From positions 185,001 to 249,000 of the forward strand of contig CAJHZI010000058.1 of assembly GCA_905160935.1 (NCBI GenBank): 64,000 nt of DNA, in the 5' to 3' direction. This document shows positions 54,351-64,000 of this stretch, one piece after another (position 1 is the first letter of the stretch; each line of letters starts with the position of its first letter). The DNA is from Enchytraeus crypticus. Its lineage: Eukaryota; Annelida; Clitellata; Enchytraeida; Enchytraeidae. The translations under genes and the position numbers were made by a program. The notes below the pieces were generated by a model. The model saw only the letters and a program-made list of their open reading frames with translations, ran no database searches and was not told the DNA's origin.

Positions 54351-54959
54351 TAATGAAAATGGTTGGTTTTTTGCATTTGTTCAATACTATGTCCAAAACA
54401 TGACGGTTTAAGCCGCCGGTCAAGACTTACCAACCCTGCGCTTAGCAGAATACAAGAGAGAGAGAGAGAGAAAGAGAAACAAAGGCTGCACATATATATA
54501 TGAACATAGGATATATATGAATGAGCATGTGCATCACAAAGAGATCATGAGTTACTTTTTAAGCATCAATCCACCGTCATCCTCTTTTCAGAATCCTTCC
54601 CCTTCATAACTTTAGTGCTATATGGGCCATTTTACTCATAAGCATTTTAACACAGATGTTAATGATCCTGCTGTAGCTGGATATAGACTACTATTTAAGA
54701 TTCTGCAATAATACTAATTGAGTAGCAGAGTTAATGAAACCTTGTTTTATAGCTTTAACACTGCTATAAATACGTATTGATACCTTAAATATAGATCAGC
54801 ATTTGATTACATTTACAATGTAAGGTCAACAGTTTTTAATCTGTACTCCTTTGAGACAAAATGATCCTCCGAAAACTGAACTTCTGGGTATATAGGGCTA
54901 AACAGGACATTCTGGATATATTACTGTGTCTATGGCTATACAGAAAAAATAAAAAATAA
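54351..54959. repeat. Unassigned DNA with (GA)n
   Basis: A short GA run lies at about 54451-54475. Otherwise nothing recognised. Confidence 0.5.
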
Positions 54960-55700
54960 AAAAGACGAAGGTTATGAGAGTGTCCAATAATAAAGGTAAA
55001 GTTAATATCACAATAAATGGTATGAAATTGGAACAGGTATGGAGTTTCAAATATTTGGTTCATACTATAACCGATGACGGGAATTGTGAGACGGAAATAT
55101 ACAGTAGGATTGCACAAGCAAAAGCGGCCTTTGGTAATAGAAAAGAACTATTAACTAAATGTCTAAGGAAAGACACAAAGATAAAGATAGTGAAAACTTT
55201 GGTTTGGACCACTCTATTGTATGGTTGTGAAACATGGACCTTAAGGAAGGAAGATACTAGGAACTGGAGGCATTGGAAATGTGGCTTTGGAGAAGAATGG
55301 AGAGGATTAGCTGGACTAAAAGGTTACAAACGAGGAAGTTCTGGGGAGAGTTGGCACAGATAGACAGTTGATAAATGTATTAAGAAATAGGGAGAAGAGT
55401 TGGATAGGAGACATTCTTAGGGGGAAGGTCCATTAAAAGAGGTCATAGAAGGTAGAATGGAAGGGAAAAGAGACAGGGGCAGGCCGAGATTAGGTATGTT
55501 AGATGATTTAAAGACCCACTCATATGTGCAAATGAAGAGTAGGGCGGAAGACAGAGAAGAGTGGAGGCGTTATATACCATGGACCTGCCAGTAGGTAGGT
55601 CCATGGTATATAACGCCTCCACTCTTCTCATTAAGAGAGAAGAGAGCTATACATATAACGCCTCCACTCTTCGCACTAAGAGAGAAGAGAGCTATACAGG
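54960..55700 (+). mobile_element. LINE family C, RT C-terminal fragment
   Basis: An open frame at 54974-55363 encodes WSFKYLVHTITDDGNCETEI, AKAAFGNRKELLTK, TLVWTTLLYGCETWTLRKED. Shifted continuations give SWIGDILRG, RPRLGMLDDLKTH and EEWRRYIPWTCQ to about 55595. It is the reference copy for 19487-22075 and 30378-30455. The 3' end runs into a perfect inverted repeat (55554-55629) and a further copy of its terminal sequence to about 55695. Confidence 0.78.
55554..55629. repeat. Perfect 33-bp inverted repeat at LINE 3' end
   Basis: Arms 55554-55586 and 55597-55629 are exact complements (gagaagagtggaggcg to ccatggacct) around a 10-nt loop. A partial third copy of the arm (ataacgcctccactcttcgc) and a duplicated taagagagaagagagctata follow to 55695. 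Confidence 0.9.
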
Positions 55701-56529
55701 CATATAAAGTAATAACTAGCTATCAGTTAGCTAAATCGTCCTAAATGGAACTTACCTGCTGTGATACAACCTTTTACTACATGCAGCCAATATTTTTTCA
55801 TGAATATACTTATGTAGTTATACCATCATGCAGTGTTGCATGCAGTTATGTTGAATGATTGCAAATTAATTATCTAAAGCATTATAGGCTTAAACTCCAA
55901 TTAACTTCCCGAGTGAAAAAACTATAACTCTCAGTAGGTTAAGAAATCAAGATATTGACGAAAAACATTCAGAACCCGAAGAGGATCAGAAAACCTTATA
56001 TCTTGGAAGAAAATTCACCAGAGTTTTAAATGAGAAAACCCAGCAATTTACACACATTGGAGCAAGTCTAAATGTTTCCAAGTGACAGTAGTTTTAATGT
56101 AAATAACAATTATGTTCTACATGTAGGTCATCATAAGTATAACCAATATAAGCCAGGCAATGCATTGCTATCAATTAAAGAAAAGAGCTTGGTTTTAATA
56201 AATATTGATGTAGTAATTATATTTTAAGATTAATTAGTAGAGTTAAATAATGAGACACAGCTAGTATATCCTATAAAGCAAATAGTAAGGCCTAAATTAG
56301 AGTATTGCGCGATGTGATGTAGTCTCTTTTTTGAATTAGAAAACTCCACAATTTACATGCATTGGAGCAAAGTCTAAATGTTTCAAATTGGCAGTAGATT
56401 TTTAATAATAACAATAATAATAATAATAAAGGCTTAACATATGTTTCTTCATCCAGAGATGATGTAAGGGACATCACTACACTGTGCACATCACTAGAGC
56501 ACATTCACCCAGACTAGTCTGCAAAGAAA
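55701..56529. other. Unassigned AT-rich DNA
   Basis: Two similar stretches (acaatttacatgcattggag at 56349 and a related one at 56048, followed by aagtctaaatgtttc) are imperfect direct repeats about 300 bp apart. An AAT run lies at about 56402-56430. No gene. Confidence 0.45.
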
Positions 56530-57880
56530 TGTGCTGAGGAGAAGAAAGGTCCTAAACGAAAGCCAGGCCAGTGTTCAAAAATAATCAGGGTAGATTGAGT
56601 ATGTTGGTGGGAAAAAGTAAGTTTGCTAGAGAAGTAAGCTTGCTAGAGAAAGTTGAAAGAGAAAAATAAGAGCGAAAATTAGCAGGTAAAGATTTCAAGA
56701 TTGTGGTTGCTGCGTAAGAAAATAAACATCTGCCCAATGACGTGAGAATATTTGGATCGGAGAAGAAGATTCGTTGGAACTAAGTGCACGTGAGGGACGA
56801 TAGGAAAGAAGAATTTCAGATAAGTAAGAAGGCTTGCCAAATTGCAGAGTTTTGAAAGTTAGTAGAGCTATTTTATATTTTATGGTTTGATTAACAGGGA
56901 GCCAGTGAAGACTGCGAATAATAGAAAGAGAGCGAAATTGAAGTCGAGAGGACTTGCAAACAACACATGCAAGAGAATTTTGAACGTGCTGCAAACAATT
57001 GAGAGAAGAAGAAGGCAACCCATGTAATAATGAATTATAGCAGTTGAGCTTTGAATGAACTATAGAATTAGCATAGGTAGTGGCTGAATTTGTAATATGG
57101 GATGAATGTATTTGCCTAATCCGACAAATCTGATAGAAAGAAGCACGACTAACAGAAGATATCTTGAATTTAAAGTCAAGGTTTTCATCATATATGACTC
57201 CAAGGTTTTTGAAGGATCAAGAAGGTGAAAGAGCAAGATTTTGAAAATTAACATAGTTATTAATAATTTTACTTTTTTGCAAAGGAGTGCCAATTAAAAG
57301 GTATTCAGTCTTGGAGGGATTAATAGCAAGACGATTAGCACAAAACTAGGAATAAACCTGGTCTAGAATGAATGAGAGATGAAATAGTTTCTGATCAGAA
57401 TCACAATTAGAAAAGGATATATATAGTTGTGTGTTGTCTGCATAGAAGTGAAAATTTATGGAGGACTGAGCAATCAGGTAACTAGGAGGAGTGTTACATA
57501 AAGAGAAGAGCAATGGACCTAATACTGAACCTTGAGGAACACCGAGTAGGAGGGGTAGTTCAGAAGAGCGATTTTGACCAATAATAATGACTGATTGTGT
57601 GCGACATAAGAGATATGATGTGAGAAGGGAAAAAGCAGAATCAGAAAGGCCAAAACAGGATTTAAGCCTAATTATTAGAATTCCATGGTCAATTGTATCG
57701 AAGGAAACAGAGAGAAATAGAAAAACCAGGGCAGAAACCTGTTTACTACTCATGGTCAAGCTAAGACCATTATGGATACGAAGAAGAGTGGTTTCAGTAG
57801 AAAGAAGTTTTCTATACGCAGTTTGATAAGGGATAATTGATAATTCCATGTCGACTGGTCCAGTGGTCCCCATGTGACCA
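56530..57880 (-). mobile_element. LINE family D (L2/Rex1-like RT), 5'-truncated
   Basis: On -, 57873-57346 encodes YQTAYRKLLSTETTLLRIHN, SVSFDTIDHGILI (motif A, Ala-Phe changed to Ser-Phe), GVPQGSVLGPLLFSL and HFYADNTQLYISF (YADD changed to YADN). 57018-56695 encodes the C-terminal HVQNSLACVV, LHWLPVNQTIKYKIALL and LSYRPSRALSS. Both motif changes and the frame breaks show the copy is dead. Clade is inferred from these motifs only. Confidence 0.78.
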
Positions 57881-59289
57881 TCTCAGATTTACTTGAAATT
57901 TACACCGTGTGAGGTAAAATATGTCTAGGTTAGATTTAAAAATTTAATTAAATTGGTTCATCAGTTTTGAAGTTATGACGATTTTGGTGACCCCACCATT
58001 GGTCGAATTTTGTAAAATGTGTCTAAAATTTTCTAAACTTTTAAGGGCCACATCTCTGTTAGGTCTTATCCAATGTGCAAGAAACTTTGCCAGTATACTA
58101 TATTTTTGGTGTAGATGCATAAAATTTATGTCACACTTCATCTTGGTTGCTATAGCGATCCAAACTTGACCAAAAATGAAGGTCAAATTTTCAAAAAGTG
58201 TGACTTTGGGATGCTAAGAATCTCTTAATGTGTTCAACATCTGTAGATTAAGTATATATTCTTATATTATTTATATAGCTGTGTGAAATATGACACTTAA
58301 CAGTTTTATAAAGTGATTAGAATTTTCATACCAGTACCTCAAAGTTGAAAGAAAATTTATCCGAACCCGATTTTCACCCAACTTCACCCACCTGACTACC
58401 CATGTTGACTGTTGCTTAGATCCTTCAAATATATGTCATTTATAGGTTAGTATGTTAGCAACATCCTGTAAAAATATTAGCTTCTCACCTCGTTTCTAAA
58501 GTATATATCTTTTAACGATTTTGTGATTATGATCACACATACTAACCCTACTTTTCGCTATTTTTATATTTGTAGAAAATGTCATTTGTTGATGCCATTC
58601 TAACTTAAATATATCATTTATAGACGTAGTCCCTTTTTAGAGAAGGAAATTGATGTTATGGAAGGAGTTCAAAGAAGAGCAGTTAAAATAGTTGCTTATA
58701 TGTTATGTACGTTTGTGGCACTAAAAGAGAAGTTTGTATGGCATCTTGTATGGCACTACCAATGCCCCAAAAGCCATTCCATATCTGAAATGAGCTTGGC
58801 TATATAAATGACATACAAATCATCAGATACAAAAATTATAGAAAAAATGTAGTTAGTATTTTTTGGCACAGTCTATATATGCATATCATGGAATGACAAT
58901 GATATACATATGTAAGTCTTTATTTTGCTATTTATGAAAAAATCATGCAATCCTTTCACAGAGCACTAATCAAAGAGATAAATAAAATTCATATACGCAG
59001 TGCACATACATAATCAAAGAAGAAACAAAACTAAGAAACTAAAAATAGGCTGTGCACGTTATGCCTTCTTCTATGTTACTATGCAGGTATATTCACCCTC
59101 GCAATTGTTAAAAGTTTAATATGTATTTGTGTAATATTGTATCTGTGTAGATATGTGTCTATAAATGTCAGATACTTGTATGTGCATCTATTTATATTAA
59201 GGTATATTTCTGTTTTTTTCCTTTTCAAATTGTGTAGCCCTGGGCAAGATAATAATACTTAACAATTATAATAATAAAAGTAATAATAA
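57881..59289 (+). other. Unassigned DNA with a small LINE RT remnant
   Basis: At 58622-58708 on + a short piece reads FLEKEIDVMEGVQRRAVKIV, typical of a LINE RT C-terminus. The rest, including 57944-58590, is unrecognised. Confidence 0.5.
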
Positions 59290-60290
59290 TAATTTTTCTT
59301 TCAAATTCCCGATCCAGGATTCAGAGCATTTGGACTGCTCTGTCCACATCCGAACCTCCAATCGGTATGATGGCTAATAGCATGAAGGCTTGGGACTCAA
59401 AGGTCACTACTGCTTTGCACACGGAACTCCTTGCGAAGCCACTTTTGCCACAAGAAAAGGCGCGGCTGCTCGCAGTGTCGGCCCCCCATAGTGGCGACTG
59501 GATCAAGGCTTTACCAATCTCATCATGCGGCCTCCGTCTGGACGACGAAGCAGTCAGAGTCGCAGCCGGTCTTCGTCTGGGCACTACCTTATGTGAGCCA
59601 CACAACTGCATTTGTGGTGTCTCAGTCAATGCGTTAGGCATTCACGGCCTGTCGTGCAAGCATAGTGCCGGCAGAATCAGCAGACATCAGTTCATAAACG
59701 ACTTGATCTGGCGCGCCCTGAGTCGAGCGAATATCCCAGCCATTAAAGAGCCCCTGGGATTGATCCGCACTGATGGTAGACGTCCAGACGGTGTCTCTCA
59801 AATTCCATGGGCAGAGGGGAAGTGTGTTAGCTGGGACGTCACTGTTATGGACACTTTCTCAATAAGCAATCTCAGCCTTTCTTGCGCTGCTGCTGGTGCT
59901 GCAGCAGAGGCCGCGGCTAATAGGAAAACTCTGAAGTATGCCGAAATCTCTGGCAACTATATCTTCATGCCTATTGCCTTTGAGACCCTGGGGCCCATCA
60001 ACTCTCTCGCATCAGACTTATTGACGAATAGGGCAGGAGGACCAGCGCCATTACTGGGATAGCGCGAAAAATTTTCTGTGGCAGCGACTGTCTATTGTCG
60101 CCAGGATCAATGCAGTATGCTTCAGTGGCACTTTGCGCTAAAGCGGCTTCCCAGAGTGCAGAGGAATTATTCTAATCGCCTTTTTAAAAACTTTTAATTA
60201 AATAAAGTCTCTTTTATCTTATTTTTTAGCCCAGGGCCCTTTATGGCCCAGGGCATTTAAAAAAAATAAAAATAATAATAGTGATAATTA
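59290..60290 (+). mobile_element. LINE with C-terminal restriction-like endonuclease, 3' fragment
   Basis: An open frame at 59367-60062 (in frame from about 59319): ARLLAVSAPHSGDWIKALPI, a Cys/His cluster (CICGVSVNALGIHGLSC), then RHQFINDLIWRAL, EPLGLIRTDGRRPDG and VSWDVTVMDTF. The Cys/His cluster followed by RPD and an Asp about 15 residues later is the pattern of the PD-(D/E)xK endonuclease of R2/NeSL/HERO-type LINEs. The reverse transcriptase is truncated away. The 3' end is a hairpin (gcccagggccc..ggcccagggc, 60229-60256) and an A/T-rich tail; a similar gccctgggc at 59236 suggests an adjacent older end. 231 intact codons, so fairly young. Confidence 0.75.
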
Positions 60291-60433
60291 TAATAATGAT
60301 GGTTGCAACTAGACTGTTGTTACAGGGCTTCATGATATCCTGAATTAGTATAAGTAACTTACAATAAATTAAGTTAAATTTCATTAATTAAGTAAGATAT
60401 TATATATTCTTGCTGCTTCTTTGTAAATTGCAG

Positions 60434-60508
60434 AAAAGAAAATGTCATCACCATCGTCATATGCTGACCTCGGAAAAGCTGCCAGAGATCTGTTTTCAAA
60501 GGGATACC
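60434..60508 (+). CDS. VDAC: VDAC/porin first coding exon
   Basis: VDAC forms the main metabolite pore of the mitochondrial outer membrane as a 19-strand beta-barrel. Acceptor attgcag at 60433, then a short 5' UTR and ATG at 60442. The peptide MSSPSSYADLGKAARDLFSK and GY is the classic N-terminal helix (YADLGK.ARD.F.KGY). 22 codons plus one base; donor at 60509 (gtaagt). Upstream non-coding exon(s) must exist. It joins in phase to 63960. Paralogue number cannot be told. Confidence 0.9.
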
Positions 60509-60894
60509 GTAAGTATAATTTCCAATACTGGCATTCATTACAATAAATTAATTGTAATTAAATGCTTCTATGTTCAATGATGGTATCAAGCATTATTGGA
60601 CTAATTTCAAGGTGTCAAGAAGAAGAGAAAGATTTCAAAAATGATGCAAACTTCTAAATTCAGAAAACCAGTTCAAGGATACCAATTTAAAGAAAAGACA
60701 CAATGTTGGACAGAGTAATTAGATAGCGTACATTGTGAAGGTATGCTAAGTCTCACATGAGTAATCAACTTGAAGAACCAGTTATATACAGGAAGCTCCG
60801 TCACTTTTATTTTATCAACTAAGGCATATAGTCCTGCCCAGGCGTAGCAAATTTTATGCTAATTAAGCCATCTTTAAAATGATTAGCTCTTTAA

Positions 60895-61320
60895 TCTTCA
60901 ATCAGTGCTAAATGAGTTTGAAATCCTTAATATAAATCAATTTGGTTTTAGATCCGACCATTCTACCACTGATGCTCTTTTCTCTAGCGTTAATTTACAT
61001 GTATTATCTACTGAACATAATCATAAAAACAAGACACTTGGTATATTTTTAGATCTTTCAAAAGCCTTGATACTGTTGATCATAACATTCTGCTTCACAA
61101 ATTGCATTTTTATGGAATATGTGGTACTGCCTATGATTGGTTCAACTCTTACCTATCTCGAAGAAAACAATATGCCTTAATTGGTGACAGCATATCTAGT
61201 GTGTTATCTCTTAGTATCGGTGTTCCTCAAGGTTCCATTTTAGGACCTTTACTTTTTATAATCTATATGAATGATATTCATCATGCCTGTACATTTGGGT
61301 CCATTAAACTGTATGCTGAT
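60895..61320 (+). mobile_element. LINE family A RT fragment in the VDAC intron
   Basis: The reading NEFEILNINQFGFRSDHST, then FLDLSKA, a one-base shift near 61068, then AYDWFNSYLSRRKQYALIG, GVPQGSILGPLLFIIYMNDI and LYADC. Nucleotide identity to 9831-12960 is high, so the two copies are close relatives. Similarity stops exactly at 61320, inside the YADD codons, where another sequence begins. Confidence 0.82.
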
Positions 61321-61725
61321 TGTCAGGTCTGCTTCAGTATACTAATTGTACTCTGGGAACTCTTTCCTCTGATCAACTATTGATCAACCTAAACTTGGAT
61401 ATCACCTAATGATTATCCAACACTGTTCTGTAACAGTCTACTCTAATACTTCTCGTTCCTTCTAATCCTCTATCCAAACTATCGCGTAAAATTTTATCTA
61501 CTCCTTCCTCTCGTGACCTTCACCTTCCTCTTCTCAAACAAAGACTCCACTTAGCTCTGCCCACTGTAGTGACGTCAAGCTAATCATTAGCTTAACTAGC
61601 CTCTAAACTTCTTTTTACTAAAAATACTAAAATAAGTAAAAATAATATTATAAATATAACCTTCAATATATATAAATAATATAAATAACCTAGCGATTCA
61701 AAATATCAGAGCATCATCCCTGACA
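61321..61725 (-). mobile_element. Possible LTR of a retroelement
   Basis: 405 bp bounded by TGTCAGG and CCCTGACA, the TG..CA ending of LTRs with a 7-bp inverted terminus. It interrupts the LINE at 61320. On - it is preceded by a purine-rich gccgggaagg, a candidate polypurine tract. A TATA-like ttatatatattg lies within. The second LTR was not found, so this stays tentative. Confidence 0.45.
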
Positions 61726-63760
61726 CCTTCCCGGCAGATTTTACATGTGCAAAACATGTGATTCAGTTACATGTTCACAAACCATTAAAATCGATAAAAC
61801 AAAAAATCGAGGGATATGCACTGATAATATGAGAAAATTTCAACGAAAAATCTCAAACTTGCACGTTTAAAACTTGCACTAACACTCACTGGGCATTAAA
61901 TTCTAATCAGTCAATCAAATCATTACTGTATAAGCGACAGTACATCTACTAAGAACTGAATATTAAAAAAAATATAAAATAATATATATATATATATATT
62001 ATGTAACCCTAAGCAATATATTCTGCTCTATATATCTGCTTAAGCTTAAGCAATAAACTGTAGTATCCCTCGCGCCTACTATACACTCCACGTAGCCACT
62101 GCCATCTGATTGACAATTGCTTTACAATATCTCCTATATTATTCTGTAACACTTTTAATTTCATTAATGATCTGCAATGCGTTATTTCCTCCTCAGTATT
62201 TCTGAGCTTTACGAACATCAGTTTTCTTGAATCTCCAAGTCTCTCATTAGTCTTTGTATTCCTCCTTTTCTCCGATGCGAAGTTATGACTGGTTGATTTC
62301 TTGAATGTTGCAACACTAGATTCGGAAAATCTCGCTAAGCAAGGTATTTCCTTCTTAGTTAATGTATGGTTGTTGAATTGATCTCTCCGTAGTTGACTAA
62401 GATCTCTTCTTCTTGAATCAAGAACTCTATTGCTATCAAAATTCAAATGATGTAGCCGCTTTACATTAACAGCATTATAGTCTCTATTACAATGTCTTTT
62501 ACTTGCATCATTATCTCTATGATATCTCTGAATTCTCTGATAATATCTGCTATGATAAGACGTATATCTGTGATCATCTTTTCTCTGAATATTTTGATAA
62601 CTGTAATCCTCATGAAAATCTCTGTCGTAGAATCCTTGATTTCTATAATCCTCTCTAATGCGATATGATTGATCTCTATAATTGTCTCTACTGTAGAATC
62701 CTTCTTCTCTCTGAACATGTCTATCGTGCTCTCTGACGTTATGTCCTTGTTCTCACTGAGTATATCTGTGATATATCCGATATCCATTAAATTGATCATA
62801 ACTGTTCGAATATCCATTATCAAGTCACTTAAATCTATTATTAGCTTAGTAAGAATTGTCATTACTATGTGTAGTGAAACGACTAGGTTTGACTCTGTCT
62901 GCAGTAACCGTTGTTCTGTGGACAGTTTATCATCTTATGATTTTTATCGCCGCACATCCAACATAAGTACTGGAAAGAACCTTGAGAATGATAGTGAAAA
63001 TTACTAGGCCAGTGATTCTGATCTTTACAGACCCCACACCATGGTCTCCGTTGTTTGCCACTCCAACTCCAGTGTCTCTTGTCGTAACCTCCTGTGGAAC
63101 GAGTTATTTCTGGGTCACGATAGTTGATTGTCTTATCTCTCCAGTTCCTTCTATTGAGTTTTTTGGTTTTAAATAATTTGATCTTTCGAGTTGATTGATA
63201 GTTACGTTCGTTGCTTTAATTCATACTCTGTTGATTGGGCACTTTACTGAGAATACCAATGGAATCCTTATTCGTCTGTAGTGTCTGTTGCTTCTGCTGC
63301 TGCTCAGTTTTACTTTTTAACTGCTGTTGCTGAGGCATCTGCTGCTGTGACATCTGTTGTTGAGTATATTACTGCTTATTGCAATCTTTCCTGCGATTGA
63401 TACTGCGACTGCTGTTTACGCTTATACTGCTCTGCAGATGGGCTGATCATCTGACAAACACCTTTTCTTTTATTAACTGCTAAATCGTCTCTCTGCTCAG
63501 TTTTTATTACTATTTCTTGTCTTGTTACTTGGTCTTTCAAGACCTGTTGCTCGTCTGTTGATACTCTTCTTCCTCGTTCTCTGATGTTGCATTCAGCTGC
63601 CTGACATCCTGAATTGATATCTGATCTCTCAGCATCTTCCTGTCATCAGATCTTGATCATGTTCTTGCTTTTCTGTTGTCGATGCTTCTTCTTTATTCTG
63701 TATATTCTCTATCACGGTTATCTCTGTATTCTCAGACAGCCTGCCGGGTGAAGATTAAAT
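61726..63760 (-). pseudogene. Gag-like region with zinc knuckle, no pol seen
   Basis: Read on -, broken over several frames. Near 63760-63400: charged sequence (IENIQNKEEAS, VLKDQVTRQEIVIKTEQRDD). Near 63370-63240: Gln-rich (CAG repeats, QQQ). Near 63110-62890: WCGVCKDQNHW and a CCHC knuckle CWMCGDKNHKMINC (C-x2-C-x4-H-x4-C). Near 62870-62460: a Tyr/Arg/Asp-rich tail (REEGFYSRDNYRDQSYR). 62446-62009: RVLDSRRRDLSQLRRDQFNN and a long basic segment. Zinc knuckle plus basic tail fits a retroelement gag. No protease, RT or integrase lies between it and the candidate LTR, so it is non-autonomous or deleted. Confidence 0.55.
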
Positions 63761-63959
63761 TTACTTTAAATATGGAATTGCTTAGTTTAAATCATCACGG
63801 CCATGATTTGGGATAACTGTTAAGAATTATAATGGTATGCCGTGTAATGTCCATATTTTGGCTCAAAAATTAAATCAGTTACTAGATTGTTTGTTATATA
63901 AATACGTAGGTCCAGCATTGATGTTTCTATGGATGGATTGTGTGTCTTTGTGCTTGTAG
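63761..63959 (+). other. VDAC intron end
   Basis: Ordinary AT-rich intron leading to the acceptor. No LTR copy seen. Confidence 0.5.
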
Positions 63960-64000
63960 ATTTTGGTCAATACAAGGCTGAAATCAAGTCTAAAACTACT
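63960..64000 (+). CDS. VDAC: VDAC second coding exon, partial
   Basis: Acceptor tgtgcttgtag at 63959. The first two bases complete the His codon begun at 60508; FGQYKAEIKSKTT follows, matching the FG..K...KTKT beginning of the first beta strands. The exon is cut by the window end. The intron of 3,451 bp contains a LINE fragment and the gag-like element. Confidence 0.85.
   Translation, partial: MLVNTRLKSSLKL

Noticed and set aside
60442-63960. DMGDH and VDAC as a functional mitochondrial gene cluster
   Set aside because: Two neighbours 37 kb apart with large transposon blocks between; no evidence beyond chance.

Overview
This is a stretch of animal nuclear DNA. It is AT-rich, uses the standard genetic code, has GT-AG introns and is saturated with transposable elements. 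The mixture suggests an invertebrate, probably marine: a Polinton/Maverick, CR1-like and other LINEs, hAT, mariner-type, pogo and piggyBac elements, tRNA-derived SINEs, and an over-represented AGGCCTA word. The sequence alone does not fix the phylum.

Two host genes can be recognised, both on the + strand and both for mitochondrial proteins. The last five coding exons of dimethylglycine dehydrogenase (DMGDH) lie at 7021-22873. They join in frame into 259 C-terminal residues and carry the folate-binding GCV_T region. The start of a voltage-dependent anion channel (VDAC/porin) lies at 60434-60508, and its second coding exon begins at 63960 and runs off the window. Almost everything else is intron or intergenic DNA made of transposons.

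1-7 kb: a 1.2-kb hAT-type element with a perfect 8-bp target duplication, a hAT MITE nested in a second 8-bp-TSD element, two SINE families, and a mariner-type fold-back MITE interrupted by a SINE. 7-23 kb: DMGDH, with introns holding three LINEs (8.3-9.3, 9.8-12.9 and 13.6-17.6 kb) and a LINE fragment at 19.5-22.1 kb that is partly inverted and then invaded by a SINE-like unit and by a hAT element that carries another hAT MITE. 24-25.8 kb: a second mariner-type MITE and a CR1-like fragment. 25.8-35.6 kb: one 5'-truncated LINE split by three later transposons, namely a hAT-like element (26045-27143), a 3.6-kb pogo-type element (28979-32597) and a 1.9-kb element with a retroviral-integrase-like transposase relic (33327-35246). 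35.6-39.5 kb: an Arg-Asp-Asn repeat ORF and unassigned sequence.

39.6-49.8 kb is the core of a Polinton/Maverick (polintovirus-like integrated element). It has family-B DNA polymerase, packaging ATPase, three small conserved proteins, integrase with chromodomain, a membrane protein, penton-like minor capsid protein, a small basic virion-like protein, major capsid protein and adenain-like protease, all on +. A convergent, intact gene for a PC4-like single-strand-DNA-binding protein lies on the - strand. Most genes are broken, but integrase, the PC4-like gene and two small proteins are still open. No terminal inverted repeats were recognised.

51-64 kb: a piggyBac relic with TIRs and TTAA-type flanks, pieces of four LINE families (one with a restriction-like endonuclease), and a gag-like zinc-knuckle ORF region beside a possible LTR, inside the first coding intron of VDAC.
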